A stretch of DNA of 64,000 nucleotides from Novosphingobium sp. G106 (GCF_019075875.1 NZ_JAHOOZ010000001.1:2666001-2730000); one strand, 5' to 3'. Counted from the first letter of the stretch, positions 1-8,926 are shown. Made by a program: numbers and translations. Notes: a model not told the origin generated them from the letters alone.

Positions 1-1
1 G

Positions 2-1141
2 ACCGTCGAGGCCTTTGAGCTATCAATCCCACAAAGTGAACTCGACAACCTGCGCCTGAAGCTTTCGCTGACACGCCTCCCAGATCGCGAAACCGCCGAG
101 GACTGGCATCAGGGTGTTCCGCTCGATGCGATGAAGGCGCTGATCAGCTATTGGGCCGATCGCTACGACTGGCGCCGCTGTGAAAATGAACTCAACCGGC
201 GCGGCCAGAGCCGCACGCGGATCGATGGATTGAACATCCATTTCCTGCATGTTCGCTCTCCCCAACCGAACGCGACACCCCTTCTGCTGACACACGGTTG
301 GCCGGGGTCGATCATCGAGTTCCTGAAAGTCATCGCCCCCTTGAGCGATCCTGTCCGGCATGGTGGATCCTCAAGCGACGCCTTCCATCTCGTGATCCCC
401 TCCATTCCCGGCTACGGCTTTTCCGAGCATCCGCGCGAAGGCGGCTGGAGCATAGAGCGCGTGGCCCGTGCCTGGGCAGTGCTGATGGATCGTCTCGGCT
501 ACCAAGACTACATCGCACAGGGCGGCGACTGGGGCGCCGGCATATCGCTCCACATGGGTATGCAGGCGCCTGCGGGACTTGCGGGGATCCATCTCAACCT
601 GCCGGCTGGTCAGCCGACAGCCGAAGAATTGGGGGATCTCAGCGACGAAGAAGCCGAGATCATGGCTCAGGTCCGATGGCACATGACTTACAACCGATCC
701 TACTCGGAGATTCAGCGGACCCGACCGCAAACGCTTGGCTATGGCCTGGCGGATTCGCCTGCTGGCCAGGCCGCCTGGATCTATGAGAAATTTCGTACTT
801 GGACTGATTGCGCTGGCGATCCGACAAACAGCTTTTCCTACGACGAACTACTCGACAACATCATGCTGTACTGGCTGAGCAACAGCGGTGCGAGCGCTGC
901 CCGGCTCTACCACGAAAGCGACACCAACTTCGGTAGAATGCCGGTGCCCCAGCCAATCGGTGTGTCGTCCTTTCGCAAGGAAATCATGCGCTCGACGCGC
1001 AAGTGGACTGAGCGCGTCTATCCGAACTTCGTTTACTGGAACGAGGTGCCGCGCGGCGGGCATTTCGCCGCATTCGAGCAACCAATGCTGTTCGTAGAGG
1101 AGCTTCGACGCTTCAAGAGAGTGCTGAAAGCAGTGGGTTAG
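2..1141 (+). CDS. Epoxide hydrolase, alpha/beta fold (5' end outside window)
   Basis: The reading frame is open from the first bases, so the start lies upstream of the window. The visible N-terminus (FELSIPQSELDNLRLKL, then TRLPD) matches the epoxide hydrolase N-terminal (EHN) domain. The alpha/beta-hydrolase core follows, with the HGWPGS oxyanion-hole motif, the nucleophile in GGDWG (Asp codon near base 527) and the catalytic His in GGHFAAFEQP near the C-terminus. The family hydrolyses epoxides to vicinal diols through an Asp-ester intermediate. It resembles the microsomal/juvenile-hormone type of bacterial EH; the substrate is unknown. The first ATG visible (131) is too late, because it would delete the EHN motif. 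Confidence 0.9.
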   Translation, partial: TVEAFELSIPQSELDNLRLKLSLTRLPDRETAEDWHQGVPLDAMKALISYWADRYDWRRCENELNRRGQSRTRIDGLNIHFLHVRSPQPNATPLLLTHGWPGSIIEFLKVIAPLSDPVRHGGSSSDAFHLVIPSIPGYGFSEHPREGGWSIERVARAWAVLMDRLGYQDYIAQGGDWGAGISLHMGMQAPAGLAGIHLNLPAGQPTAEELGDLSDEEAEIMAQVRWHMTYNRSYSEIQRTRPQTLGYGLADSPAGQAAWIYEKFRTWTDCAGDPTNSFSYDELLDNIMLYWLSNSGASAARLYHESDTNFGRMPVPQPIGVSSFRKEIMRSTRKWTERVYPNFVYWNEVPRGGHFAAFEQPMLFVEELRRFKRVLKAVG

Positions 1142-1307
1142 CTGGTCGGCGCGCAGACACTTGCCGAGCCAGGAAATTGAACATCGCCTCAGCGAAATAA
1201 AGGGCAGCTACGGAGCGCCTCAAAAATCGAAGGAATGGCAGAAATGTCGGCGGTTCCTGCGGAACCTAGCCAACCCTCGAGCGCTTCTCGTTGGAAGGAG
1301 CAATGCC

Positions 1308-1517
1308 ATGGCTTCGATCAGGATCGAAACGCTAACGGACGCATCAAGCGGTCAGGTCTACGCCGAAGTCTATGTGGACGCGGGTTCAACGCCGGTTCTA
1401 AAATCGGAGGCTGCTTTCGCTTCTCACGACGATCTGCTCGAACAGATTCTCCAGATGTGCCGCGCGCATTTCCCTGACCATTCGCCGTTTTCGGACGACC
1501 CGACAATAGGTGTTTGA
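1308..1517 (+). CDS. Small hypothetical protein, 69 aa
   Basis: The start is placed at the second of two close ATGs behind a GGAAGGAG ribosome site (1293-1300). The frame is open further upstream (to 1161) but without a ribosome site. The product begins MASIRIETLTDASSGQ and ends in a Cys/His/Pro-containing tail; I do not recognise a family. The last 43 or so codons lie inside a 515-bp tandem duplication, so an identical 3' end recurs fused to the next gene's N-terminus (1658-2032). The function is unknown. That the original copy is intact suggests it is the ancestral gene. Confidence 0.5.
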   Translation: MASIRIETLTDASSGQVYAEVYVDAGSTPVLKSEAAFASHDDLLEQILQMCRAHFPDHSPFSDDPTIGV

Positions 1518-2418
1518 TCTGCGTAACGCATACCGGCGAAGTGCTGCCATGATCCCCAGAGCGCGAGCAGCGATACCGACATAGCAGCCATATTCGAGCA
1601 CAAGCGTTTGACCCTCAAGGCGGCAGTAAAACTGAGCTATCGCCACCGGGAGATCTCATGCGCGCCACACTATTTATCCTGCCGCTTTTTCTATCGCTTG
1701 TGGCCTGTAATATCGATCCGAGCGGCGGCGCCTCCCGCGAGACGCAGAAGAAATTCACGCCGCCGCCTTCCCTCCCCGCGCCTGCGGCTGATCCATTCAC
1801 CGCGCATGACCCTGCTTCAGGTTCCGCCGTCGATCCCGCGCTCGCCGACGACGAGCCGCGCTCGCTGATGCAGCTGCAGGTCGTGCTCGACAGACTCGGT
1901 TTCACGCCGGTTCTAAAATCGGAGGCTGCTTTCGCTTCTCACGACGATCTGCTCGAACAGATTCTCCAGATGTGCCGCGCGCATTTCCCTGACCATTCGC
2001 CGTTTTCGGACGACCCGACAATAGGTGTTTGATCTGCGTAACGCATACCGGCGAAGTGCTGCCATGATCCCCAGAGCGCGAGCAGCGATACCGACATAGC
2101 AGCCATATTCGAGCACAAGCGTTTGACCCTCAAGGCGGCAGTAAAACTGAGCTATCGCCACCGGGAGATCTCATGCGCGCCACACTATTTATCCTGCCGC
2201 TTTTTCTATCGCTTGTGGCCTGTAATATCGATCCGAGCGGCGGCGCCTCCCGCGAGACGCAGAAGAAATTCACGCCGCCGCCTTCCCTCCCCGCGCCTGC
2301 GGCTGATCCATTCACCGCGCATGACCCTGCTTCAGGTTCCGCCGTCGATCCCGCGCTCGCCGACGACGAGCCGCGCTCGCTGATGCAGCTGCAGGTCGTG
2401 CTCGACAGACTCGGTTTC
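1389..2418. repeat. Exact 515-bp tandem direct duplication
   Basis: Bases 1389-1903 are repeated at 1904-2418 with no difference that I can find. The 7-mer acgccgg stands at the start of each unit and again right after the second (1389, 1904, 2419), which is the microhomology expected of slippage or unequal recombination. Each unit carries the 3' part of the 69-aa gene, the intergenic region and the 5' part of the L,D-transpeptidase gene. The second unit leaves an intact transpeptidase with its own upstream region; the first creates a chimeric ORF. An assembly artefact is possible. Confidence 0.95.
1658..2032 (+). pseudogene. Chimeric ORF: transpeptidase N-terminus fused in frame to end of the 69-aa protein
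   Basis: The first about 83 residues equal the N-terminus of the L,D-transpeptidase at 2173 (lipoprotein signal ending LVAC, start of the peptidoglycan-binding domain). At RLGFTP the frame runs into VLKSEAAFAS, the C-terminus of the 69-aa upstream protein. The fusion is a by-product of the 515-bp duplication and happens to be in frame because both partners share TP at the acgccgg junction. It would give a 124-aa lipoprotein with no catalytic domain. It has the same upstream sequence as the intact gene, so it may be expressed, but no function is implied. Confidence 0.8.
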
Positions 2419-3324
2419 ACGCCGGGCGTCGTCGATGGAAAGGAGGGGCTATCGACGCGCAACGCCATCGCCGGTTTCCAGGAAGCGCGGGCGCTTCCGG
2501 TTTCCGGCAAGCTTGATGACGCCACCCGCCAGGCTTTGGCCAGCTGGAACAACATTCCCGCCACTCGCCTCGTCACGATACCGGCAGATTTCGCGGCAGG
2601 TCCCTTCGTAGCGCTGCCACACGATCCCGCCGAGCAAGCCAAACTCCCCGCGCTCGGTTATCAATCGCTCGATGAGAAGCTCGCCGAGCGCTTCCACACG
2701 ACACCTGAAACCCTGCGCATGCTCAATCCGGCACCGGCGGCCGGTTCATCGCCAAGCAAGGCCGATGCGAGTCTGACCGCATCTACCTTTCATGCAGGCC
2801 AGCAGGTCAGGGTGCCCAACGTCGGCGCCGACCGGATCGACGACAGCATGGTCCCTGACGCTCCTTGGCGCGACACACTGGCGTCTCTTGGCGTGGGAAC
2901 CGCTCAGCCGCAGGCCGCGAAGATCGTCGTCAGTAAATCCGCAGGTACGCTCAAGGCCTACGACGCTGCCGGCAAGCTGGTCGGCATGTACACGGCAACG
3001 ATGGGCTCGCAGCACGACCCTCTGCCGATTGGGAAGTGGAAAGTCGTAGGCGTCGCACGCAATCCGGATTTTGAATACGATCCCGCGCTGTTCTGGGATG
3101 TTTCCGACAAGTCGGCCAAACAGAAGCTTCCGCCGGGGCCCAACGGTCCAGTCGGAGTCGCCTGGATAGACATCGATAAGAAACACTACGGCATCCACGG
3201 CACACCCGAACCTTCGACGATCGGCCGGGCGGAAAGCCATGGCTGCGTCCGCCTGACCAACTGGGACGTTGCAAGACTCGCCCAGATGGTGAAGCCGGGC
3301 ACCAAGGTTCTGTTCGAGGCCTAG
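2173..3324 (+). CDS. L,D-transpeptidase lipoprotein (YkuD domain, PG-binding domain)
   Basis: A 383-aa protein with a lipoprotein signal (LSLVAC, Cys17), a peptidoglycan_binding_1 domain around residues 65-120 (LQVVLDRLGF, TRNAIAGFQ), a LysM-like stretch near 175-220 and a C-terminal YkuD domain from about 245. The catalytic signature is HGTPEPSTIG followed by SHGCVRLTN, with Cys358 as nucleophile. Family members form 3-3 cross-links in peptidoglycan or attach proteins to it, in the periplasm. The stop is one base before the M23 peptidase start, so the two are co-transcribed and probably remodel the wall together. The 5' third is duplicated upstream. Confidence 0.92.
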   Translation: MRATLFILPLFLSLVACNIDPSGGASRETQKKFTPPPSLPAPAADPFTAHDPASGSAVDPALADDEPRSLMQLQVVLDRLGFTPGVVDGKEGLSTRNAIAGFQEARALPVSGKLDDATRQALASWNNIPATRLVTIPADFAAGPFVALPHDPAEQAKLPALGYQSLDEKLAERFHTTPETLRMLNPAPAAGSSPSKADASLTASTFHAGQQVRVPNVGADRIDDSMVPDAPWRDTLASLGVGTAQPQAAKIVVSKSAGTLKAYDAAGKLVGMYTATMGSQHDPLPIGKWKVVGVARNPDFEYDPALFWDVSDKSAKQKLPPGPNGPVGVAWIDIDKKHYGIHGTPEPSTIGRAESHGCVRLTNWDVARLAQMVKPGTKVLFEA

Positions 3325-3325
3325 C

Positions 3326-3979
3326 ATGCGACCAACCTGGCAATCACGGGGTAGAGCGGCCGGCATCGGCATCACGCTTGCCGCCGCGGCTGCGTTCGTT
3401 TTTGCGGCACACTGGTTTCAGCAGCCCAGCCTTCCTTCCGAAGCGCAGAGCCAGCAGTCCTCTGGGCTAACGCGCAGCGCGGCTCCAGGCCCTCGTACTC
3501 CCGGTCCGGTGCAACAGGCATACTCAAATCTGATCGTCCCTGTGGCGCGAGTGCGTCCGGACGATCTTGTCGACACATTCTCTCAGGCCCGCGCGAACGG
3601 AGGACGGCAACACGACGCCATCGATATCCTGGCTCCACGCGGAACTCCCGTGATCGCAGCGGCATCTGGCACTGTCGAGAAGCTGTTCCTTTCGAAGGAC
3701 GGAGGAAACACCGTCTACGTCCGGTCTCCCGACGGGCAAACGCTCTACTACTACGCCCATCTCGATGGTTACGCGCCAGGCCTCACCGAAAGAACGCGGA
3801 TTGAGCAAGGCGCGCCGATCGGTACCGTCGGTTCCACCGGCAACGCCAATCCTGCAGTTCCCCACCTGCACTTTGCGATCTGGACAACCACGCCGGAACG
3901 CAAATGGTGGGAAGATGCCCTTGCGCTCAATCCTTATCCTTTGCTTGCCCGGCCCACTGAACAAATCGGCGCCAGATGA
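3326..3979 (+). CDS. M23 family metallopeptidase (LytM-type), secreted/anchored
   Basis: The 217-aa product has an N-terminal membrane segment (residues 12-30, GIGITLAAAAAFVFAAHWF), so it is anchored or exported to the periplasm. The peptidase M23 domain covers about residues 90-210. Zinc ligands are visible as His96 and Asp100 (RQHDAID), with the later HLHF motif and a further His in YYYAHLDGY. M23 enzymes cut peptide cross-bridges in peptidoglycan. The start follows the transpeptidase stop by one base, indicating translational coupling. No LysM or coiled-coil partner domain is present. Confidence 0.9.
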   Translation: MRPTWQSRGRAAGIGITLAAAAAFVFAAHWFQQPSLPSEAQSQQSSGLTRSAAPGPRTPGPVQQAYSNLIVPVARVRPDDLVDTFSQARANGGRQHDAIDILAPRGTPVIAAASGTVEKLFLSKDGGNTVYVRSPDGQTLYYYAHLDGYAPGLTERTRIEQGAPIGTVGSTGNANPAVPHLHFAIWTTTPERKWWEDALALNPYPLLARPTEQIGAR

Positions 3980-4045
3980 TATTTTGCTGATCGGGGATCG
4001 GGCTAGCAGGTCACGCATCTCCGAGAAATTGGAGGGGAAAACCTC

Positions 4046-4120
4046 ATGAAGCGTTTGATCATCTGCGTTGCCGGTATCGCTGCAATCTCGCTTGGCGGCT
4101 GCCGCAGCAGCACTCTGTAA
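4046..4120 (+). CDS. Very short lipoprotein-like peptide, 24 aa
   Basis: A GGAGGGG ribosome site (4031-4037) precedes an ATG that opens a 24-codon frame, MKRLIICVAGIAAISLGG then CRSSTL. The N-terminus is a textbook lipoprotein signal with Cys19 in an LGGC lipobox, leaving only six residues after processing. It resembles the start of entericidin-like or small lysis-type lipoproteins and may be a truncated one. Good ribosome site and signal but tiny mature part; treat as tentative. Confidence 0.4.
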   Translation: MKRLIICVAGIAAISLGGCRSSTL

Positions 4121-4388
4121 TCAATGCAACATCAGTTCCCCGGCCAAGATAGGCAATTTCGATCGCCCCCAAATAATCGAAATAAAAAAGCTGTTCTTAG
4201 ATTAATTGAATATTAATATTAATCTTGCCTGCATTAAATAAGTGCACTTTTGTACATTCATACAAACTCAATGCGAAGATGTATTTTTGCCACAGAAATT
4301 ATCTATCTAATAATACTGAATTTCAGCCGGGAACGTTCGGCCTAAAACAACCGTTGCGCCAGTCCATACTGCAACAGGAATAATCTTC
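4121..4388 (+). promoter_or_regulatory. AT-rich control region ahead of the autotransporter
   Basis: This stretch is strikingly A/T-rich against its high-G+C surroundings. It contains a perfect 8-bp inverted repeat, AGATTAAT at 4199-4206 and ATTAATCT at 4218-4225 (11-bp spacer), which is a plausible operator. GTGCAC and TGTACA palindromes follow at about 4242-4255. No coding frame is supported. It probably holds the autotransporter promoter and may be bound by a silencer or a dimeric regulator. Confidence 0.4.
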
Positions 4389-6671
4389 ATGACATTTCGC
4401 ACCTTCGCTGCCCCGGCTTCCGGGGTCCTCCCTGCTCGTGCAAGGCACTTGCTCGGCTGCGCCGCAGTGGCCCTTGCGTTTGGTGCCCTGGCTCCGTCTG
4501 CGTTTGCCGCAACCGAATGCGGTGCGCTCGTGGGGATCACCGCTGCCTGCACCGGCACCAACTTTCCGGCCGGCATCACCTATAACGCGGCCTCTGACCT
4601 GACCGTTTCGGCGCCGCAGGGTGTTTCAGTCAACACGACGACGGCTGCGACCAACGGCATCTCGGTTTCCAGCACCGGTGCGAGCACACTTAGCGGTGCC
4701 GCGGCCGTCACCACCTCGGGCGATGGCAGCAATGGCGTCAACGTCACCAGCAGCGGCGGCCCGGTGTCGGTCAACACCGGCGCAGTCACCACGTCCGGCC
4801 TCAACGCCAGCGGGATCGTGGCAGTCAGCGCCGCCGGCCCCGCAACCGTCAACGCCGGCCCGGTCACTGTAACCGGCAACGGCGGCAATGCGATCTTCGC
4901 ACAAGGCGCGGGTCCGGTCGTAGTCACAAGCAGCGGCGCCCGCGCCGCCAATTCGGCCGCAATCGTCGCGCGCTCTTCCGCCGGCACTGCCACCGTGACC
5001 AACAGCGGCATCGTGAGCTCGGTGTCGGGCGATGGTATCGATATCGGCTCGGCCACGGGCAGCACGGTCAACAACTCGGGCACGATCAGCGCAGGCTCGC
5101 GCGCCATCATCTCGAACGGCGGCGCCGCGACGATCAACAATACGGGCACAATCAATGGCGCCCTCGCGCTCACGGGCGGCGGCGATGTCGTCAATAACTC
5201 GGGCCAGTTCAATGCGGCAGGCACGAGCACCTTCGGCGCCGCCGACCGGTTCAACAACACGGGTCTCGTCGCGGTAGGCACGGCCAGCACTGTCCCCGCT
5301 ACGGTCGCGCTGAATGGTCTGACCTCATTCAACAACGCAGGTTCGATCGACATGCGCAATGGCCGCGTTGGCGACAGGCTGACGGTGTCGGGCAACTACG
5401 TCGGCAGCGGTAACGCGCAGCTGGGCGTCGACATTGCACCGGGAGCTACCGTTTCGGCGGACAGGCTCGTCATCGCCGGCAGCGCAACCGGCACGACCAG
5501 CGTGGTCGTCGCGGTTCCCGCCGGCGTGCAGCCCGTGTTCAACACCGGCACTGTCATCGTCCAGGCAGGTGCGGGATCGTCAGCGACCGCCTTCGTCGCT
5601 GCGCCTGGATCGGCGAGCGTCGGCCTCGTTGGCTTTGACGTGACCTACAATCCCGCTGCCTTTAGCTACAGCGTCACCGCCTCACCGAGCGATGCGGCCT
5701 ACGATCTGCTGCGGTACGGCACCGGCGAGCGCAATCTCTGGTACAAGTCGGCCGACGCGGTGACCGCCCACATGCAGGCTCGCCGCGACTCGTTGTGGTC
5801 GCTCGGCGACGATGCGGCCACCGGCAAGTTCTGGGTCACGATGGTGGGCTCGATCGATCATGTTCGGGGCTCGCGCAACTTCGGAACGACAGCCCAGAGC
5901 CGGGTCACGAATACCGCGTACAACCAGGACTACTTCGGCGGTCAGCTCGGGTTTGACCTCAGCGGCGGTGTAGGGTCGCGCGGCGGCTTCGCGCTCGGCG
6001 TCACCGGCGGTTACATCAATTCGCGAATGCGCCTGGGCGGAGCGACCGACCATATCGCGTTCGATGCCGTCAATGGCGGTGCCTATGCGAGCTTCACCTC
6101 GGGCAATATCTTCATCAACGCCCTGGGCAAGTACGACTACTACTGGGCCAATGCGCAGAGCCTGGCTGCGGGCTTCGACCAGAAGCTTCACGGTCATTCC
6201 TACGGCGCACGCGGCGAGGCCGGGGTACGCTTGGGCAGCAATTCATTCTTCGTCGAGCCGCTTGCCCAAATCTCCTATGTGCGGACCTCGCTCTCGCCCT
6301 TCGCCGTCCAGGGGACGAGCGTCTCCTTCGACGACCGTGACGGCCTGCGCGGCAAGGCGGGTGCCCGCATCGGCGGGGTGACCACCATCTTCGACGATAC
6401 CAAGCTCTCGTTCTACGCGGGCGCCAGCTACGTCCACGACTTCAAGGACGAAAGCTCCGTCACCTTCGCCAATGCCGGCGGCACGTTCAACGTCGCGGGC
6501 TTCCGGATGCCCGACTATGGCGAGGGCGTTGCCGGGATCAACATCGCCTCGAACCGCACGGTCAGCGGCTTCATTGAGGGCACCTACACCCGGACGTTCC
6601 ACAACGGCTCGGGCGTGGCTGACCGGCTCACGGGCGTCGGCGGCCGCGCCGGCATCAATGTGAAGCTCTAA
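4389..6671 (+). CDS. Autotransporter outer-membrane beta-barrel protein
   Basis: The 760-aa protein starts with a long signal peptide ending near SAFA/ATECG (about residue 40). A passenger of low-complexity G/S/T/N-rich repeats follows (about 41-470; many NNSGTI and NTGTI units typical of beta-helix passengers). The C-terminal autotransporter beta-domain (about 480-760) has alternating aromatic strands and ends GRAGINVKL. Type Va autotransporters thread the passenger through their own barrel, for adhesion or an unknown surface role. No protease or lipase motif is seen in the passenger. The gene stands alone between an AT-rich promoter region and a terminator. Confidence 0.88.
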   Translation: MTFRTFAAPASGVLPARARHLLGCAAVALAFGALAPSAFAATECGALVGITAACTGTNFPAGITYNAASDLTVSAPQGVSVNTTTAATNGISVSSTGASTLSGAAAVTTSGDGSNGVNVTSSGGPVSVNTGAVTTSGLNASGIVAVSAAGPATVNAGPVTVTGNGGNAIFAQGAGPVVVTSSGARAANSAAIVARSSAGTATVTNSGIVSSVSGDGIDIGSATGSTVNNSGTISAGSRAIISNGGAATINNTGTINGALALTGGGDVVNNSGQFNAAGTSTFGAADRFNNTGLVAVGTASTVPATVALNGLTSFNNAGSIDMRNGRVGDRLTVSGNYVGSGNAQLGVDIAPGATVSADRLVIAGSATGTTSVVVAVPAGVQPVFNTGTVIVQAGAGSSATAFVAAPGSASVGLVGFDVTYNPAAFSYSVTASPSDAAYDLLRYGTGERNLWYKSADAVTAHMQARRDSLWSLGDDAATGKFWVTMVGSIDHVRGSRNFGTTAQSRVTNTAYNQDYFGGQLGFDLSGGVGSRGGFALGVTGGYINSRMRLGGATDHIAFDAVNGGAYASFTSGNIFINALGKYDYYWANAQSLAAGFDQKLHGHSYGARGEAGVRLGSNSFFVEPLAQISYVRTSLSPFAVQGTSVSFDDRDGLRGKAGARIGGVTTIFDDTKLSFYAGASYVHDFKDESSVTFANAGGTFNVAGFRMPDYGEGVAGINIASNRTVSGFIEGTYTRTFHNGSGVADRLTGVGGRAGINVKL

Positions 6672-6678
6672 AATAATA

Positions 6679-6710
6679 GCCGGGGCGCCGCATTTGTGCG
6701 GTGCCCCGGC
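6679..6710 (+). terminator. Stem-loop after the autotransporter gene
   Basis: GCCGGGGCGCCGCA and TGCGGTGCCCCGGC form a 14-bp stem (one mismatch) around a 4-base loop, eight bases after the stop codon. The tail is not a clean T-run, so termination may be imperfect. Confidence 0.6.
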
Positions 6711-6828
6711 ACATTATGCATTCCCGGCCACCGTTGAATGATAAGCTCCGATCGCCTGTTCCTACTGCGGTTTCGTCGCCTGATCAGATTGGCGAGTCAT
6801 GCGGGCTACTCTCAGCGAAGGATCATCT

Positions 6829-7149
6829 ATGTTCTCTTTCCTGATCCTCGCAGCAGCCCTGCCCCAGCAGCCGCAATGCCTGCAGTTCCACTACCTGCCT
6901 GACGGCCGCGTGATCCGAAGCCAGGTCGCAGACGCTGCGGGCAGCGGCACCTCAGCGCAAAGCTTTGCCATATCGAACGGAAAGGGCGGCCACACGTCTC
7001 ACAGCAGTTCCTCGGCCAGCTCGACGGTGACCGGCTCTGGCTCGAGCGCATCGTCGAGTTCAAGCTCCACCGGCCCCGATGGACACTCTCGCTCGGTCAG
7101 TGTCACGAGGAATGCCAGAGGCTGCACGATCATAATAGATGATCGATAG
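6829..7149 (+). CDS. Hypothetical secreted Ser/Gly-rich protein, 106 aa
   Basis: The start is set at the ATG behind GCGAAGGATC. The frame also opens at 6799, but the internal start gives a hydrophobic leader, MFSFLILAAALPQQPQ. The middle (about residues 60-85) is an extreme serine tract interrupted by T, G and A, and the C-terminus contains a single Cys in NARGCTIII. No family is recognised. The leader suggests export; the serine-rich part is likely disordered. Confidence 0.5.
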   Translation: MFSFLILAAALPQQPQCLQFHYLPDGRVIRSQVADAAGSGTSAQSFAISNGKGGHTSHSSSSASSTVTGSGSSASSSSSSTGPDGHSRSVSVTRNARGCTIIIDDR

Positions 7150-7226
7150 GCGGGATCGAACACCGGTTTCGGCCGCATCACGCGACCAGAGGGCGGAATG
7201 CTGTCCCGCCCTCGTCGTGATTGAAA

Positions 7227-7394
7227 TCAGCCTTCGTCTTCCTCTTCGATGGCCTCATCGCCATCGTTGAGCGGTAGTTCCTCGTCGGTGAGAGGCTCGC
7301 CGTCCTCGTCCAGCTCTTCCAATTCGTCTTCGGCCTCGGGCATTACCTCTTCGTCGTCCGAATATCCGCCTTCGTACTCGCGGGGATCGCCCAT
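7227..7394 (-). CDS. Small, extremely acidic protein, 55 aa
   Basis: On the minus strand, AGGAG stands at good spacing before an ATG opening MGDPREYEGGYSDDEE. The rest is almost entirely Asp/Glu with a few Pro and Leu, ending EAIEEEDEG. Such polyacidic tails bind cations or basic proteins, but no family is recognised. The frame extends upstream on the same strand, but the ribosome site favours this start. The serine-rich frame on the opposite strand is its mirror image. Confidence 0.5.
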   Translation of the reverse strand: MGDPREYEGGYSDDEEVMPEAEDELEELDEDGEPLTDEELPLNDGDEAIEEEDEG

Positions 7395-7644
7395 CGTCTT
7401 GCTCCTGTCCGGCGTAATGCCGGCAGTGACAAACGCCCCGACAACATCATAGTTTCGCGGATAGTCGCCCCCCGTGCCGCAGGCCGCACTGCGCTTTCCG
7501 CGCGAATACATAGACAGCAGCCAAAAAAATTGGCGACCGAATGATGCATCGGATGGAACATGCTGCAGCGCAGCACGTTTCGAATTTGGCTCGCATCTAT
7601 CTGCAGGTGCGCTGATGCCACCAATCATAAAACCCGGAGAACCC

Positions 7645-8538
7645 ATGCACACCTCGGCTCAAGCGCCGCGCGGTCCGCGTTTCAGCGATCACGTCACGGA
7701 CGTGGGCCAGTTTCGGGTGGCTCGCTGGCATGCGCCGTCCAAAAGCGAATTCCCGCCGCTTCTCTTCTTTACGGGCATAGGCGCCAATGCCGAGCTCCTA
7801 GCTCCATTTCTGGATCGTTTGGCGAACCGGGATATCGTCACCTTCGATATGCCAGGGATTGGTGGATCGCCAAATCCGCACCGACCTTACCGACTGTCTG
7901 CTATGGCATCGGCAGCGAACCAAATCCTATCCGATCTCAAATTTTGCGAGGTCGACGTCATGGGTGTCAGCTGGGGCGGAATGTTCGCCCAGGAATTTGC
8001 CTATCGGTATCCGCGCCACGTGGGAAAGCTCATCCTGGCGGCCACTTCAGCGGGCATGCCGATTATTCCGGGCAACCTGTCGACGCTTGCAAAAATGGCG
8101 AGCTCGCTCCGCTATGCCGATCCGGCGGCGATGCTGCCTTACCTGCAGTCTCTCTACGGCGGCAGCACGCGCGATCTCGATACCTATGCCTTGCGGATGC
8201 AGGCGCCGAGCTCGAAGGGCTACCTCTACCAGCTTTTGGCAATTGCCGGCTGGACCAGCGTCCGAAAGCTGACCCAGGTGCCGACCAGAACCTTGATCCT
8301 GATGGGTTCGGAAGACAGGCTTCTGCCGCCGTCCAATGGCCGGATCCTCAAGTTCCTGCTTGGCAACGCGCAGCTCGAAATTCTGGAGGACGCCGGCCAT
8401 CTGTTCGTACTCACTCACGCTGACGCGGTCGTAACGATGATCGATCGGTTTTTAACGACGGGTGATAGCGTGAGCCGCTCCCGCAGCGCGGCGGACGGCA
8501 TGATACAGGGTGACGGGCCAGTGGCGGGATTGCGTTGA
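7645..8538 (+). CDS. PhaZ-like alpha/beta hydrolase (mcl-PHA depolymerase family)
   Basis: The start at 7645 follows CCGGAG with good spacing, giving 297 aa. The product aligns from memory with the intracellular medium-chain polyhydroxyalkanoate depolymerase PhaZ of Pseudomonas: FTGIGANAELLAPF, DMPGIGGSPNPHRPYR, GVSWGG (nucleophile Ser109), GWTS, the acid Asp224 in GSEDRLLPP and His252 in DAGHLFVLTHAD. PhaZ hydrolyses stored mcl-PHA to hydroxy acids in the cytoplasm. No PHA synthase lies in the window, so the PHA role is inferred from family resemblance; a broader esterase role is possible. Confidence 0.75.
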   Translation: MHTSAQAPRGPRFSDHVTDVGQFRVARWHAPSKSEFPPLLFFTGIGANAELLAPFLDRLANRDIVTFDMPGIGGSPNPHRPYRLSAMASAANQILSDLKFCEVDVMGVSWGGMFAQEFAYRYPRHVGKLILAATSAGMPIIPGNLSTLAKMASSLRYADPAAMLPYLQSLYGGSTRDLDTYALRMQAPSSKGYLYQLLAIAGWTSVRKLTQVPTRTLILMGSEDRLLPPSNGRILKFLLGNAQLEILEDAGHLFVLTHADAVVTMIDRFLTTGDSVSRSRSAADGMIQGDGPVAGLR

Positions 8539-8659
8539 CGAGAGTGCCGTTTGCGGATCGGCGCACGATCGCCTCCAGGGTCGGCAACGCTCTATTGCCG
8601 TCAACCCTGCATCCATTCTCCAGGCCGGGCGTTGCGCTCGGACCTATAGGAGACATGCA

Positions 8660-8926
8660 ATGGTCGATCTTACCCAAATCAGCGAGCATATGGAAATCGT
8701 CGGTGCCGACGGCGTTCACATCGGCACGGTCGACAAGGTCGAGGGCAATCGGATCAAGATGACGAAGGCCGACAGCGGCACGCACGGCGACCATCACCAC
8801 TACCTCTCAGAGGGCCTCGTTGCGGCCATCGAAGGGAACCAGGTGAGGCTCTCCGCAACTGGTGCATCGGCCTTGCTGCTTGAAGAAGAATCTGGAGGCG
8901 GCGCCCTCGCCGACAAGAACCCCTAA
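8660..8926 (+). CDS. DUF2171 domain protein
   Basis: The 88-aa product starts MVDLTQISEHMEIVGADG behind TAGGAGA and continues HIGTVDKVEGNRIKMTKAD, the hallmark of DUF2171 (PRC-barrel-like) proteins common in sphingomonads. The domain fills the protein; the tail is acidic/Gly-rich. DUF2171 proteins have no established biochemical role and are often seen near stress genes. It is followed 55 bases later by a response regulator on the same strand. Confidence 0.85.
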   Translation: MVDLTQISEHMEIVGADGVHIGTVDKVEGNRIKMTKADSGTHGDHHHYLSEGLVAAIEGNQVRLSATGASALLLEEESGGGALADKNP

